Source of the DNA: Anisus vortex
Lineage: Eukaryota; Mollusca; Gastropoda; Planorbidae
NCBI GenBank assembly: GCA_949126835.1
Contig: OX421497.1
Coordinates: 20,908,409-20,972,408 of the forward strand
Direction: 5' to 3'
DNA: 64,000 nt
A model generated the notes under the pieces. It made no database searches, was not told the origin of the DNA, and saw nothing but the letters and a program-made list of their open reading frames with translations. The translations under genes and the position numbers were made by a program. This document shows positions 1 through 12,184 of the stretch, piece by piece (the stretch's first letter is position 1; every line of letters begins with the position of its first letter).

Positions 1-193
1 GCTTAGATAAAACTAAAATATTTTTTTTCTTGAATTATGTAACATTGAGAGGGTCTACAATCTGTAGTTATTGAGTATAAACCTTTTTCTACAAATCTTG
101 TCCTGTTATGATGGATTTTTAAAAAAAAATTTAATATAAGTTATATAATTTTGTATTTCTATTTTGATTAAAAGGAACTCATTTTTTTTTTAG

Positions 194-3100
194 TCTGAAG
201 ATGGCAGAGCATTGATGATGGTGTAGAGTGTAGACAGAGTCAAGATTGTAGTGCTATTTTATAATCTACTATTACACCCTGTTGGCCTATAACTACTAAA
301 CAACAGTCAGCTGATAGAGATGACAGATGCTGATTTACTTAGCGGGTGAGTAAGTAGGACCTACTGTAAAACATAAAGTTGATATAGGCCTATTTGTTAG
401 TTTTAAAGTCTGAACAATAACTTTTTATACTTGTATATTTATATAGGCTTATATATTATTATATAATCATTATTATTAATATATATATATATATATGTAG
501 CCTATAGTGGCCTACTTAAATTACATTTACTTACTGGACCTATTTAAATTTAACTTAATTTCATGACATTCAATACCGGTAGTTTAAATAGCATTTATAG
601 GAATATAGATATAGGTTATATTATTGAATATTTATTAATTTATAGAGGTTATATTATTTAATTTTCTTTTTACTTTTTAGTTCTTCTAATGTCGCATGTT
701 GGAAAATGGTGCACTATTGCTGATGTTAAAGGATATAAAATGACATAATTAATGGGTGAGTAAATACTATGTAAAACTAAATACCGTATATACTCGCGTA
801 TAAGTCGCACCGGTGTATAAGTCGCACCCCTAGTTCAAGACTTTTTTTCTTATATGTTGTCATTGACCCGCGCATAAGTCGCACCCCGACTTCCCGGATT
901 ATACTGCCTTTTAATATCTCAAAAATGCATACCTTTTAAACATAAAAGTTACTAAATATTCACCCTAATTTGGAAACTTTCCTTAAACAATGGTTTTAAT
1001 CGTGCATAAGGCAAACATAATCAAATAAAGGCAGGGCCTCATTTATTTTAAACAACCGATCTATAGACCTACAGACATTAGTGAGATGAGAAAGTACGGT
1101 ATCTGTTTCTTCAATCAAAGTCCCTTCCCCTACTCAAGTTTCTATCCCTATAGTAAAACTACACACAAAAAAGTCTTTGATTTACGTCATTAGACTCACT
1201 GTCGCCTAGACTGGAGATTGGGAGGCGCCGGCATTTATGACGCGCTATACATGTGTCCTAATTACCATTAACATTGTTTGTAATGATTTCAAGTGCGTCT
1301 GCGCGACCGACATATAATAAGATGTGTTTTCTTTCAACTCTTACATGTAACTAATGAAAAATAAAACACACTATTGACATTTCACGTGTCCATCTGCCGA
1401 TCGTAGTTTTAGAAACATTGCCTAGACATTGTGCGGTTTTATCGGAATGCTCAACACTGCCTAGACCTTAAGTACTAAATAAAACGCATCTTAAGCTTAT
1501 ATGCCTACCTACATTATAGGCCTACACAGGCTTTCACACATTTAGATTCATACAATACTGTAATTTGTGTTCAATAAGCCTACCGAAAATGCCGCCTTTA
1601 AACTTACGATACGTTTCGGAAATACAAAATCGGTCCAAAAGTTCAAAAGAAAAGCGGGGTGGTGAGGGTCTGAAAACCTAAAATATTTGTCGATTTCAAT
1701 TTCAGTTATATAAAAATAGTAATATTTACACCTTCGAAAGTTTTCTAACTGTAAAATGTATGCCTACGCATATCCTAGTAATTCTACACAATTCCAATCA
1801 ACTATACGTGTTATGTTGGAAACTTTATGACAGAGTAGTGATGTTTTCCAAACTTTTCAAAAACAGTGTTGGGTGTATAAGTCGCACCCCTACTTTTTGT
1901 CGAAATTTTCGGTAAAAAAAGTGCGACTTATACGCGAGTATATACGGTAGGTCTATTTGTTAAGTCTAAATCATAGTTATGTTTGAACTTAACTATTGTA
2001 CAAAAAAATAATTTAATAAAACACTAGGCCAAGTAAGGGTCAAAAGATAATTTTTTGTCAATGACTATGTTACAAAACACACTAAAATTCATATATAATG
2101 TGATGCTATCCCACAAACCAGTTCTGATGTTGGTAAAACCAATTTTTCAATAAAAATCAAACTAATGTGAAAGGTTCTAGGTCATTTTTTAGTTTCTTAT
2201 TGCTTTGTAATGTTATAGCTGTGAAATTTTTAATCTAATATTATTTTGAGAAATTAATTACTTAAAGTGTGCTTTTATGCAGCTTTAGAATAAAATCAAA
2301 CAAAAGATATAGTTTTTAAGTCAACTTGTCTAAATATTGTTTCAATTTACAACAGCTTGTTTATTGCTTTTTCTAAATTTAACGTCAATCATGTAATATT
2401 TTTTCATCTTGGAAATATTTAACATTTAAAAAATGCTATTTATTTTTCATCGGTACTGTTTTATTATCATTTGTCTCCAAAAGAACTTACTGTTACCTGT
2501 AGTTTTGAATAACTTTTGAAGTAATTAATCGATTTTAGAAATGTTTTCACCACTGCATCGATAAATGAATTGACTTTTTAAAAATTAAAAACCTGATCCT
2601 TAATATCTTATTTTGCCTACTGGTATTTAGGTACCAATTCTGTGGGGTTGCAGGACTGACTTCTGTTAACATTAGTCTTTAAAAACTGTCTGTTTTCGAT
2701 ATCATAATCTTTTATTCATATAAACCGGAGAAAAATCATAAAAACCCGAGAAAAATTTAATTATTATCATGTCACAGTCTATGAAAGCCAAAATTGTTCT
2801 GTTTATTCTGCAATGGTGAAAACCAATACCAATATTTAAAAGAAATTGCTTGCCAGCAGTTGTTAATTGGATTTCTGTTTATCCTTGTTAACCTTGTAGT
2901 GTTTTTTTTTTTACACTTAAACATGTTATAATTCAAATTTCATTTCAATTTTCAGATTTTGAAGATGATGTAGCGTGTGTACTGCAGTGATGGATGGAGA
3001 TTGATTGTGGACTATGATTAGTATGAAGTTGGTTAAGGCCTTTACAATTTACTGAACATCCAGGCAATTAGTTATTTGATGAGCGAGTGCTAAGTGTGAA

Positions 3101-4652
3101 GATTTATGGAAAGCAGTAAACATCAATTAACCAAGCTGCATTTACAAAAAGCCCAAATATCATGTCCACAAGAGGACCCAACAGGCCAGCAAATGACATT
3201 TTTATGTGTCTTACGATTTAATGAAATGTGGACTATTGTACAAACACTTTAACCAAGACCACTTATAGTTGTGATTTTGACTTGTACAATTCACAAATAA
3301 TGCATTCGTTAAGTTGCCTGACAAGTCAGGTCCTTCCACAACCATAGTGTACTTTTTTTCACAAATCATTTGAGCATGGACAATTCTATGACTGGAATTA
3401 ATGGAAGGCTGTGTGCATTGGGCAGTATATACACCTAACAAAAGTTCTCTACTTGGATATTAAGATGTGGTATCCACCAGATAGTGCTAATAAAGGATTT
3501 CTACAGGATTACATATTGGCCGATGAATAGACCATGATATACTGAGAAACCTTTCACTCGTATCAGAAGATCTGTTTAATTTTTTCTGTGGGGGTAGTGT
3601 TGGATTAATATTCATGTATAAATACATGTATTCTTTGTATGCAAAGGTACCCAGTATTCTAAATGATAAATGGCTCATATTTATTAATTATTAAAGTTGT
3701 TTTTGAAAATTGTAAATCTATTGGTTAAACTAAGTACTCATTGTCAATTGTGGCATTGGGTAGTGAGTGTTATTTTTGCTAAAATATTTTCACTTTCAAA
3801 AATAAAAGTTATCTTTATAATTTAAATTTAAAGTGAAATATATGTACTAAAAATTTTTCTGAAAAGTTTTTTTTTACTTGCCTGATCTGATTATAATATA
3901 ATTAATTTTTTGGTAAATATGCAACTTAATTGCTAGCTTCTTTCATATTGGTTAACTTCAAGCAATTTATAATCATGTATATATTTTTTTTATAAATGTC
4001 TTATATTCTGAAACCATTACTGCAGGCCTATTACTGTGCTTTTTTACAATATCACAAGTTGTGTCAAAGTTGTATTAATTTTGTTTAATAATAGTAAGCG
4101 TTTTAACGGTATTCAGATAATCATTACATAATATTTTAATGAATGTAGACCCTCTTTTTGATGACCGTATGTGTCGGATTGTCTATAATTATAATATTCA
4201 AATGTATATTTTTTAAAAATCTTATTCTTATGTTCCATTACCATTACTGTGCTTTTTACAATATCACAATTTGTTCAAAATGTTATTTATTTTTATGATA
4301 TGCTTATAGGACAAGTAGGTCTATAATTAAAGATGACAATTCATTGCATTATTTAATGTTTTGGAAAATTTTTATGGACAAAGCTATGAAAAAGACAGTT
4401 TACCGACTAAAATAATATAAGTGTGTGTCTGTGTGTGTAGGCCTATAGAATATTTAAAAAAACAATTACAGCCCTAAAATATCTTGTGTTCCATTTAAAT
4501 CCATTGCTTAGCAATGTTGTTGTTTTTTCTCAATATATTACAAGTTTTTGTGTCAAAGATTTATTTATTTTAATATATGAATAGTCTAAAAGACATTCAT
4601 GTATGGTATATCTTTTTATACATTTTGAGTCCTATTTTTTTAAATAAATAAA
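194..4652 (+). other. Possible spliced exons, 3' end of an unknown transcript
   Basis: Three segments have good splice signals. The first is 194-345, preceded by a T-run and TAG and followed by GTGAGTAAG. The second is 681-755, preceded by tttactttttag and followed by GTGAGTAAA. The third starts at 2956 after a pyrimidine-rich tract ending in TTCAG and could run to overlapping AATAAA signals near 4642-4652. The first segment has one frame open for only ten codons before a stop, and the others have no long frame, so this would be a 3' UTR or a non-coding RNA. A DNA transposon (784-1947) lies in the putative second intron. Splice-like motifs are common in AT-rich DNA, so this is weak. Apart from these signals, 1950-5480 holds only AT-rich sequence. 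Confidence 0.25.
784..1947. mobile_element. Non-autonomous DNA transposon with 27-bp perfect TIRs and TA duplication (pogo/mariner-like)
   Basis: The ends 784-810 and 1921-1947 are perfect 27-bp inverted repeats starting CCGTATATACTCGCG, flanked on both sides by TA (782-783 and 1948-1949). Just inside, the motif GTGTATAAGTCGCACCCC occurs near 813 and again near 1873 in the same orientation, with a variant near 871. This looks like repeated transposase-binding sites. No frame above 60 codons is present, so the copy is non-autonomous. TA duplication and this TIR style suit the Tc1/mariner superfamily, pogo branch; the assignment rests on structure only. Its interior (about 1042-1606) is similar to the interior of the hAT element at 19208-21245. 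Confidence 0.85.
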
Positions 4653-4654
4653 GC

Positions 4655-6044
4655 AATGTTAGTTGTAGTCGTATTGTGTAAAATGTATCTTAATTGTTGT
4701 AGGCCTAGCAAAGAGTGTTAAATTAATTAATTATTGGAATACATTTGTATACAATAGTCTATATTTATGAAATTATATATAATATTGGCCTGCCTATTAT
4801 TCAGGGTTAAATAATATTGTCCAATTAATCTTCCATTTTGCACTAATGCTATTTTTTTTAAACATCACATCATGTAGGCTATTTTATTGTTTTACAAAAA
4901 TAAAAAATGTTTCACAAAATTTGTAAAAACTGGTATTTTGAATGTATGGGCCTACCTATATTTAAAAAAAACTACTGGGCTTGTATAGGCCTACATATTT
5001 TTTTTGATTGCACAATGTTTACATATAAATGTATGTTTACATAGTGTTATATTTTATCAATATATATTTTTATGTGTAGGCTTGTAGTAATGATATAGGC
5101 TGCAGTATGCCTATATTTCTTTTACCATAAATATATTTTTTTCCCATTACTCTGCTGCCTGGCTATTGTTAAATTAATAAAGTTGTATATCAAGTAAATA
5201 TAAAATATTTTAATCTATATTATATCATAATTAGGCATATCTACAGATTTCTGACTATTTTGTAGGCTACTATTACAATAAATTTACCAAAATTATTTTA
5301 TGTTGTTATTTTCAAAAAGAATGTAATTATCTTGAATACTATACCACTGCCAAGTTTTTGCACTTTATTTACTGTCACTGTTTTGCTTTATTGATTGAAT
5401 ATATATACTTTTTATCGTATGTTGCAAAAAAATATTTTGAATACAAATATAATAAAATATAAACGAAATTACTTTCTTTGTTTTGTTTTACTTATATATT
5501 GACTATATATGTGTTTTTGTTATTTATATGTATAATTACGAAAAAGTGGGTAAATAAAGGTAAAATCCGAATCCATCCAATGTCGGTTTGATAATGATTA
5601 ATTAAGGCACAATGCAGGCAAAAACCGCATAGCGCCGGTAATAAACTACCGCCATTGGCCCGATATGGAAACGAAATGAAAAGCCGGTGAGGAGGGGACA
5701 TATCCATTAAGCCCCATAATCGACCCAGATATCGGCGCGGGTACAGACGCCATAATGGCAGCCATTTTGGCCTACTAAGGCCTCCTAGCATAGCGATATC
5801 GCTTTTCATTGGGGCGCCATGCTGTCAACTGCTGGCAACCTAATAGGTACGGGTTAGGGCAAGGGGGGAAAACTCTAATTGATTCCGAATGGGGCCAATG
5901 CCGGCATGTTTAAGGGGTAGGCTACTGCCACTGCTCCGGCTTATTTGTTGGGAACATATTATATAGTTTACACTGAGCCATCGTTAAAGATTTTTTTTCA
6001 AAGATGAGCCGAAAAGTAAAAAAGATTCATGTTAATTGTAATTG
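4655..6044. other. Gene-free stretch with a GC-richer block
   Basis: 4655-5560 is AT-rich with no supported feature. About 5565-5945 is clearly richer in G and C than its surroundings and contains short frames on the minus strand, but no protein motif is visible. It may be an unclassified repeat. Confidence 0.4.
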
Positions 6045-6319
6045 TAACTTAACATTTGGTTTGATGTTGTTTTTATCGCAACCATAGTTGGTATTTGGAA
6101 AAAAAAAAGAAACACAATATATAAGACTAAATAGAGTTATCAAGGCATTTCAAGAATTGTTTTATGCGAATCCAACATTATTTATTTAAAATATTTCCAT
6201 CAGAACAAAAAGAAAAGGGTTGCTACCAATTACAAACCGAAATCCGGTTGATTTTTCAAAACCGGTTTTCAGTTTTAAAACCGGAATCCGTTATTCCGAT
6301 TTTCGTTTAACATCCCTAG
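6045..6319. mobile_element. 5'-truncated hAT miniature element (TAGGGATGTT family)
   Basis: The sequence closely follows the right half of the complete copy at 51570-52466: the TTTGGTTTGATGTTG stretch, a CAAGGCATTTCAAGAATTG stretch, then alternating AACCGG/CCGGTTTT motifs and the terminal AACATCCCTA at 6310-6319. No matching left end was found. The family has five further copies or remnants in this window. Confidence 0.75.
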
Positions 6320-9264
6320 TTATTATTATGTACGAGATTGCACTGTGTTATGAAAGGGAAGTGCAGAGCAGAGAGTATTAAAGTGATATATATAGCAACG
6401 ATGAATTCTAAATATACTGGAGTTGGTTCTGTGACTGCACATGAACAAGTCGGCGTATATGCTATCAGTCCTCGTCCAAGTTGGGAGTGTAATACGACCA
6501 GTATCAGTCAAGAACAGAGTGTATTGTTGTAATGGACCATTGCACCCTATGTTATAGTGACATATAAGACTAAGGATTAAAGAAGCTACATATTGTATTG
6601 AGGAGCCTTCGTTCGTGTCACTACATGAATTATACGTGTGTCTTATTATAGTCCTGTGACAGGATTAACTAAAAAAAAATTTTGATATTAAAAATTTTTT
6701 TTTCTTTGTAAATATTTTTACAAAATTTTAGTTTTGGGAAATAAAAGGCAGGGGTGCACATCGATGGAGTTGAAAAAGATGGGGAGGGGCACAAAATAGG
6801 TCACAGAGACATTTTTATTATAACTTGGCTTTTCTGGGTTTCTTTTTAAGAGCTGAACTTGGCTTTTCTGAAATTTTAGAACGGGGTATCACTATTCAAG
6901 TTCAAAGGCCAAATCGAACCTCGACTAAAACCGACGACGAATTTATGTTTTAACGAGGAAAATAAAATAAATATAATATGTAAACACTATACATAGGCTA
7001 CATGAATTCATGCCTATGAATATTGGCAATTAATATAAGTGAGTGTAAGAAATGTAGCACAAATCATTATTTTAAAAATAATACAAAGACAAAGATTACT
7101 TGTTTATCATTATCATAGTCATATTTAAGTTTAATAAGTTTATGTTTATTACTATACTATACTAAGGACTAACTAAGACTCACTATAGTGATAGTGACTC
7201 TATAGTCTATACGTATAAGCCTAGTCAGTGTATATAGACTAGTTCTTTAGTCTTAAAATAAAAGTTCAGTCGTAATTAGTTAAGTTAGTAACGAAGATTC
7301 AGATTATTCATTATTTACCGAATTATTGCTATTGACTATTGTACACTAATGACTAATGTACACTACACTACTACACTCATCCCTGGTTTGAGTCTAGCCC
7401 TGCATTTCTCTTTTAAATGATGTAATTATAATATTCATCAATATGCATTTCTTCTCACATAAAATTGATACAAGTAAAAGGGATAGGTCCGATAGGCATA
7501 AAACTGTGCTTAAGTTGATAAAGTTGCCAGAAGGAAAGTGTTTTTGTCCTATAGCCTATAGTCTATAGCCTACCTACTATAGTAGCCTATGTGATTTAAC
7601 TATATGTATTAGTGTTATTCTTGTCATTTGTGAATATTGGCTAGTAATGAATCTTGCAGCTCGAATCTATTCTGAATTTGTTAGGCGCCCTATAATTTTT
7701 TTATTTTATTTAGTTGATGGGTCTCCAGAGCCATTACAAGCTTATGTAGCGCCCTAGGGCAAAAGTTTCAGCGCCGCTCCCTTGCATACTGTAACGTAGC
7801 TGCTTGTTTAGTGCTATATTTCCTATATTTAGACTACATTTGTCGCCGCCCTAGAAGTGTCGCCCCACGGCATCTGCCCCCTCCTATGTAAGTGCAATGA
7901 GGGTCCCATACTATGGCCTTGCCCATACAAAAGGTGCTTATTGAAACTTATTCTAGAATAGGTCTAACTAATGTAAGATAGCATTTTAGTTTTATGTTCT
8001 CATAAATTACATTTAGCCTAAAAGTTAGGCTATTTTTAAAAGTTCCTTTTTATGAAGCCCAATGTTTTGTTAGATATTTTACTTACTTCATTAGTAGGCT
8101 ATGTGGATTTCAAGATAACTTATAATTTAATATTACTCCTAATTTTAAGTAAGCCTCTACTTTGCATTTTTAGTTTCAATTATATTAAATGAGAGTCTTT
8201 ACCATTAATTTAGTAGGCTACTTTTTTAAAAGCATGAAAATATACCTACCTTGTCTTGGAGGAAGTTCGACCATTTTTCTTTATAACACTTTAAGTAACT
8301 TAGCTTGCCTAATTACCTAATTAAGATGTTCAGATTAGGCTCTTTTATATGACATCAAATGTGATCTCTTACTAATTATTGACGCCTAGGATTATTAGTG
8401 TCTACTTTGGAGTGGACAGTCATATATTGAATATTCCAGCAGACTGCCCATTAGAACTTTTTTCCTATGTTTTTTTTTTGTTAGTTTGTTGAGAAAATGA
8501 ATTCTAATGTCGGGCTATAGTGTCAAATTTATATACTTATAATATGATTAAGGCAAATAAATGGCCTAGACATTAAAGCTCATTTATGATATTATAGACA
8601 TATAATTTATTTAATTTGTGTAATATTTTTTATTTGTGAATTTGATAGTGCTTAAATTTTGAGGTAACTAGAGTAGGTAAAAAAAAGTCTATTAACATTT
8701 TTACAGTGCTTAAAAAAGTCCAAGTTTGTCCAATTTATGACTTTTTACAAATGTTTTTAGAATGTTATCAATTCTGATAAATATCTCATTTGTCTCATTA
8801 TAGGGAATCTCACCACATAAATGAGGAAAACAAGAGAGGATGGATGTTTCATGATCTAATTAGAAAACTACTTGCTAGGCTAATTGACAAAGCCTTTTTT
8901 ATAGTCACTTCCTAATGCAGAATGTGAAGTGAAAAAAAAAAAAAATCAAACATAATACAAGAAACTAGTTTCATCAAGTTCTTGTTTGAAAAGCCATTAA
9001 AGAGGCCACATCTTTATTTAATAATTTCAAAGGAAAAAAGACATTTTCTCAACTGTCTTTTACAATTACACCTGATTGGTTTATATTTATGATTAACCAA
9101 AGTAAATAATGTTTTGCTGCTTATAAATAACCTCTCTCTGGTACAGGGTTATTGACTAAAAATGGCAGATATATATTTTTGAAAAAAATTTTTTATTTGA
9201 TTTGACTTTAAAGGGTCTGAAATGAAGCATAGAAGGGATCATAGCAACTCAGTACAAATACCTG
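6320..9264. other. AT-rich gene-free stretch with two repeat remnants
   Basis: 6797-6955 is similar to 27367-27484 (shared CTTGGCTTTTCTGGG and ACGACGAATTTATGTTTTAAC segments), an unclassified interspersed repeat. 7738-7892 has CTTATGTAG and CTATGTAAG ends with GC-rich 'gcgccctaggg' content and may be a decayed miniature transposon. 6340-6660 has a TGTTATG...CTGTGACA layout but no duplication. A pyrimidine tract and AG at 8803-8804 could be a splice acceptor upstream of the zinc-finger gene; the 36 codons that follow are open but cannot be joined to it with confidence. Confidence 0.4.
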
Positions 9265-10950
9265 ATGAATGTGACATATGATGTAGAGTATATTCAAAGA
9301 ATGCATTCACAAGAACAGACCTTCAAATGTTTAATTTGTAATGAAAACCTTGTCACCTTAAATTTTTTAGAATACCACTTGTGGAATCATACAGGTAAAA
9401 AATATTTTAAATGTAACATATGTTGTAAAAAGTTTTTTTGGAGCGTTAACTTAAAGGAACATCAAAGAGGTCATTTAGTGGGACTTCCCTTTCAATGTTT
9501 GATCTGTAATAAGAAATTCAAAGCCTTATGCAATTTAAAATACCACTTATGGAATCATACAGATGAAAAACCATTGAAATGTGACATTTGTAGTAAACAA
9601 TTTTCTCTAAATGGAAGTTTAAAAAAACACCAAAGAGTGCATTCTGGAGAAAAGCCTTTTAAATGTGACATTTGTAGTAAACAATTTGTTCAAAGTGGAA
9701 ATTTAAAGGCACACCAAAGAGTGCATTCTGGAGAAAAGCCTTTTAAATGTGACATTTGTAGTAAACACTTTTCTCAAAGTGGGCAGTTAAAAATACACCA
9801 AAGAGTGCATTCTGGAGAAAAGCCTTTTAAATGTGACATTTGTAGTAAACAATTTTCCATAAGTGGAAGTTTAAAAATACACCAAAGAATGCATTCCGGA
9901 AAAAAGCCTTTTAAATGTGTCATTTGTTGTAAACAATTTTCTCAAAGTGGGCAGTTAAAAAAACACCAAAGAGTGCATTCTGGAGAAAAGTCTGAAAAGC
10001 CTTTTAAATGTGACATTTGTAGTAAACAATTTTCTCTAAATGGAAGTTTAAAAAAACACCAAAGAGTGCATTCTGGAGAAAAGCCTTTTAAATGTGACAT
10101 TTGTAGTAAACAATATTCTCAAAGTTGGTCTTTAAAAATACACCAAAGAATGCATTCTGGTGAAAAGCCTTTTAAATGTGACATTTGTAGTAAACAATTT
10201 TATGTAAGTGGAAATTTAAAAAAACACCAAAGAATGCATTCTGGTGAAAAGCCTTTTAAATGTGACATTTGTAGTAAACAATTTTCTGTAAGTGGAAATT
10301 TAAAAAAACACCAAAAAATGCATTCTGGAGAAAAGCCTTTTAAATGTGACATTTGTAGTAAACAATTTTCTCTAAGTGAAAGTTTAAAAATACACCAAAG
10401 AATGCATTCTAGTGAAAAGCCTTTTAAATGTGACATTTGTAGTAAACAATTTTCTCTAAGTGAAAGTTTAAAAATACACCAAAGAATGCATTCTGGTGAA
10501 AAGCCTTTTAAATGTGACATTTGTAGTAAACAATTTTCTGTAAGTGGATATTTAAAAAAACACCAAAGAATGCATTCTGGTGAAAAGCCTTTTAAATGTG
10601 ACATTTGTAGTAAACAATTTTTTCAAAGTTGGTCTTTAAAAATACACCAAAGAGTGCATTCTGGAGAAAAGCCTTTTAAATGTGACATTTGTAGTAAACA
10701 ATTTTCTCTAAGTGAAAGTTTAAAAATACACCAAAGAATGCATTCTGGTGAAAAGCCTTTTAAATGTGACATTTGTAGTAAACAATTTTCTGAAAGTGGA
10801 AATTTAAAAAAACACCAAAGAATGCATTCTGGAGAAAAGCCTTTTAAATGTGACATTTGTAGTAAACAATTTTCTGAAAGTGGAAATTTAAAAAAACACC
10901 AAAGAGTACATAATCGTAATAATAATGTTCAACATGTTCAATTACTCTGA
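9265..10950 (+). CDS. Single-exon C2H2 zinc-finger protein, 19 fingers
   Basis: The 561-residue frame is almost entirely C2H2 zinc fingers (C-x2-C-x12-H-x3-H), 19 in number. It is probably a nuclear DNA-binding protein; its target is unknown. The first three fingers (residues about 20-100) differ from each other. Fingers 4-19 share the backbone FKCDICSKQF...LK.HQR.H with SGEKP linkers and a nearly invariant 84-bp DNA unit. Fingers 13, 14 and 17 have the same helix (SLSESLKIH), fingers 4 and 9 are alike (SLNGSLKKH), and 18 and 19 are alike (SESGNLKKH). The linker after finger 8 carries a three-residue insertion (SGEKSEKP). No KRAB, SCAN, BTB or ZAD domain is seen. The ATG at 9265 is the first in frame after a stop at 9223-9225; an upstream exon joined at an acceptor-like TTTAAAG near 9213 cannot be excluded. 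The tail after finger 19 is short (NRNNNVQHVQLL). Repeat homogeneity implies recent duplication or gene conversion. A LINE fragment starts about 20 bp after the stop. Confidence 0.85.
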   Translation: MNVTYDVEYIQRMHSQEQTFKCLICNENLVTLNFLEYHLWNHTGKKYFKCNICCKKFFWSVNLKEHQRGHLVGLPFQCLICNKKFKALCNLKYHLWNHTDEKPLKCDICSKQFSLNGSLKKHQRVHSGEKPFKCDICSKQFVQSGNLKAHQRVHSGEKPFKCDICSKHFSQSGQLKIHQRVHSGEKPFKCDICSKQFSISGSLKIHQRMHSGKKPFKCVICCKQFSQSGQLKKHQRVHSGEKSEKPFKCDICSKQFSLNGSLKKHQRVHSGEKPFKCDICSKQYSQSWSLKIHQRMHSGEKPFKCDICSKQFYVSGNLKKHQRMHSGEKPFKCDICSKQFSVSGNLKKHQKMHSGEKPFKCDICSKQFSLSESLKIHQRMHSSEKPFKCDICSKQFSLSESLKIHQRMHSGEKPFKCDICSKQFSVSGYLKKHQRMHSGEKPFKCDICSKQFFQSWSLKIHQRVHSGEKPFKCDICSKQFSLSESLKIHQRMHSGEKPFKCDICSKQFSESGNLKKHQRMHSGEKPFKCDICSKQFSESGNLKKHQRVHNRNNNVQHVQLL

Positions 10951-10968
10951 GTTTGTGGGAAAGGCCTT

Positions 10969-11535
10969 TTCTAGAGTGGTACTGGCACTCTGGCATCAAA
11001 CGTCTATCTGGAATCTCAATCTGGCTATCAGGCTGGCCAGTTAACTGAGGACATGATATTCTCACTCTGCCAGCTGCAGCAAAAATGTAGGGAGCAGCAG
11101 AAAGCCCTCTTCATTGCCTACATAGATTTAACAAAGGACTATAGCAAAAGACTATTAAACATGTTTTTTAAAAATGCTGATGTCCTCCCCAACTACTCAG
11201 CATTATTGAGTCTTTCCACAACAACATGCACAAAACAGTACTCTTCTATGGCGCCACTTCAGAACCCTTCCTAGTGTGTAGCGGGATCAGACAGGGGTGC
11301 ATCCTGGCACCAACACTCTTTGTTTTTTTTTTGGTTTCTGTATTACTATACTTTAACATGTTTTTGAAAACTGTCTTGAGAGTGTGTGAACATCCATACT
11401 AGGGCGGATTTAAACTTCTACAACATAGCTCGGCTCTGATTAAAGAGCAAAGTAAAAACCATCTTAATCAGAGAGCTTCTCTTTACCGATGATGCAGCTC
11501 TAACTTTACACTCTGAGGATGAGCTTTCCTAAATG
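10969..11535 (+). pseudogene. Broken LINE reverse transcriptase fragment (CR1/RTE-like)
   Basis: Translated across several frames, this reads as the middle of a non-LTR reverse transcriptase. An ESQSGYQAGQLTEDMIF stretch is followed by ALFIAYIDLTK (RT motif A), then ESFHNNMHKTV, GIRQGCILAPTLF (motif B), and RELLFTDDAALTLHSED (motif C with the catalytic DD) at about 11468-11520. Frameshifts occur around 11150-11280, and about 100 bp of T-rich sequence at 11320-11400 separates motifs B and C. The N-terminal endonuclease and the C-terminus are absent. The fragment at 16745-17690 may be from a related family but starts with its own motif C, so it is a separate insertion. Confidence 0.8.
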
Positions 11536-11952
11536 TTTTCAGAAAGTGAAAACTAATAATTATATTTTATACAGTCAAGCCGGGGATAGACATAACCTTT
11601 TTTTATTTAAAAAAAACAACAACTTAGGTTGATTAATAAAAACAATTAAGTAATAATTCAAATTTTGCCTTCAAATCGTGTATTATGATCTAAGTTTGTT
11701 GAAGTTAATTTTTCTTTAAAAAAAAAACTTATAGTATAGCTTTCACTTAGATTTAGATATTTCTATGACTTCATGGTTTGTTGAAAATGATTATGATTTT
11801 CATTTGCTTGCGTTATGGACAGGGGTGAAGCCAGATATCACTGAAATCACGCTTGTCAAACATTTACCAAATTTAGTACATATTTTAACAAAAAAGCGTT
11901 GAAAAAAAACATTTTTTACAATTTCCAAGCCCTCTGTGGCCTTGCCCCTGGT
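11536..11952. other. Gene-free AT-rich stretch
   Basis: I see no supported feature here. Confidence 0.4.
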
Positions 11953-12110
11953 TATGGGAGGTCCATTTATTACGTTAACAATGTTTTGGCAATTTTACCC
12001 CCCTTCCCCCGTATCAGCAATTGTTAAACGTTCAGATCCCCCACCCCCGCTATAAAATTATGTCAACAATTGTTTACTAACCCCCCCCCCCCCCCCCCAA
12101 CATTTACACA
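11953..12110. repeat. Miniature element with C-runs (GGACGTCCATTAATTACG family)
   Basis: The left end TTATGGGAGGTCCATTTATTACG resembles the ends at 22853 and 25597. The interior has the same layout as those copies: two poly-C (or poly-G) tracts around a CAATTGTT motif. It is decayed, and no target duplication was recognised. Confidence 0.5.
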
Positions 12111-12184
12111 CAAAACAATACACTGGCTTTTATGTTTAAAGTTTATACCGGGGTAATTAATTTTAATAAATTGTAAAACTTGTT

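Noticed and set aside
6340..6660. Solo LTR (TGTTATG ... CTGTGACA)
   Set aside because: The ends are of the right type but flanking bases show no duplication and no partner LTR or internal region is present.
10200..11065. Minus-strand open frames opposite the zinc-finger array
   Set aside because: They are shadows of the 84-bp repeat, with the same MSHLKGFSPECILW phrase repeated; no independent motif.
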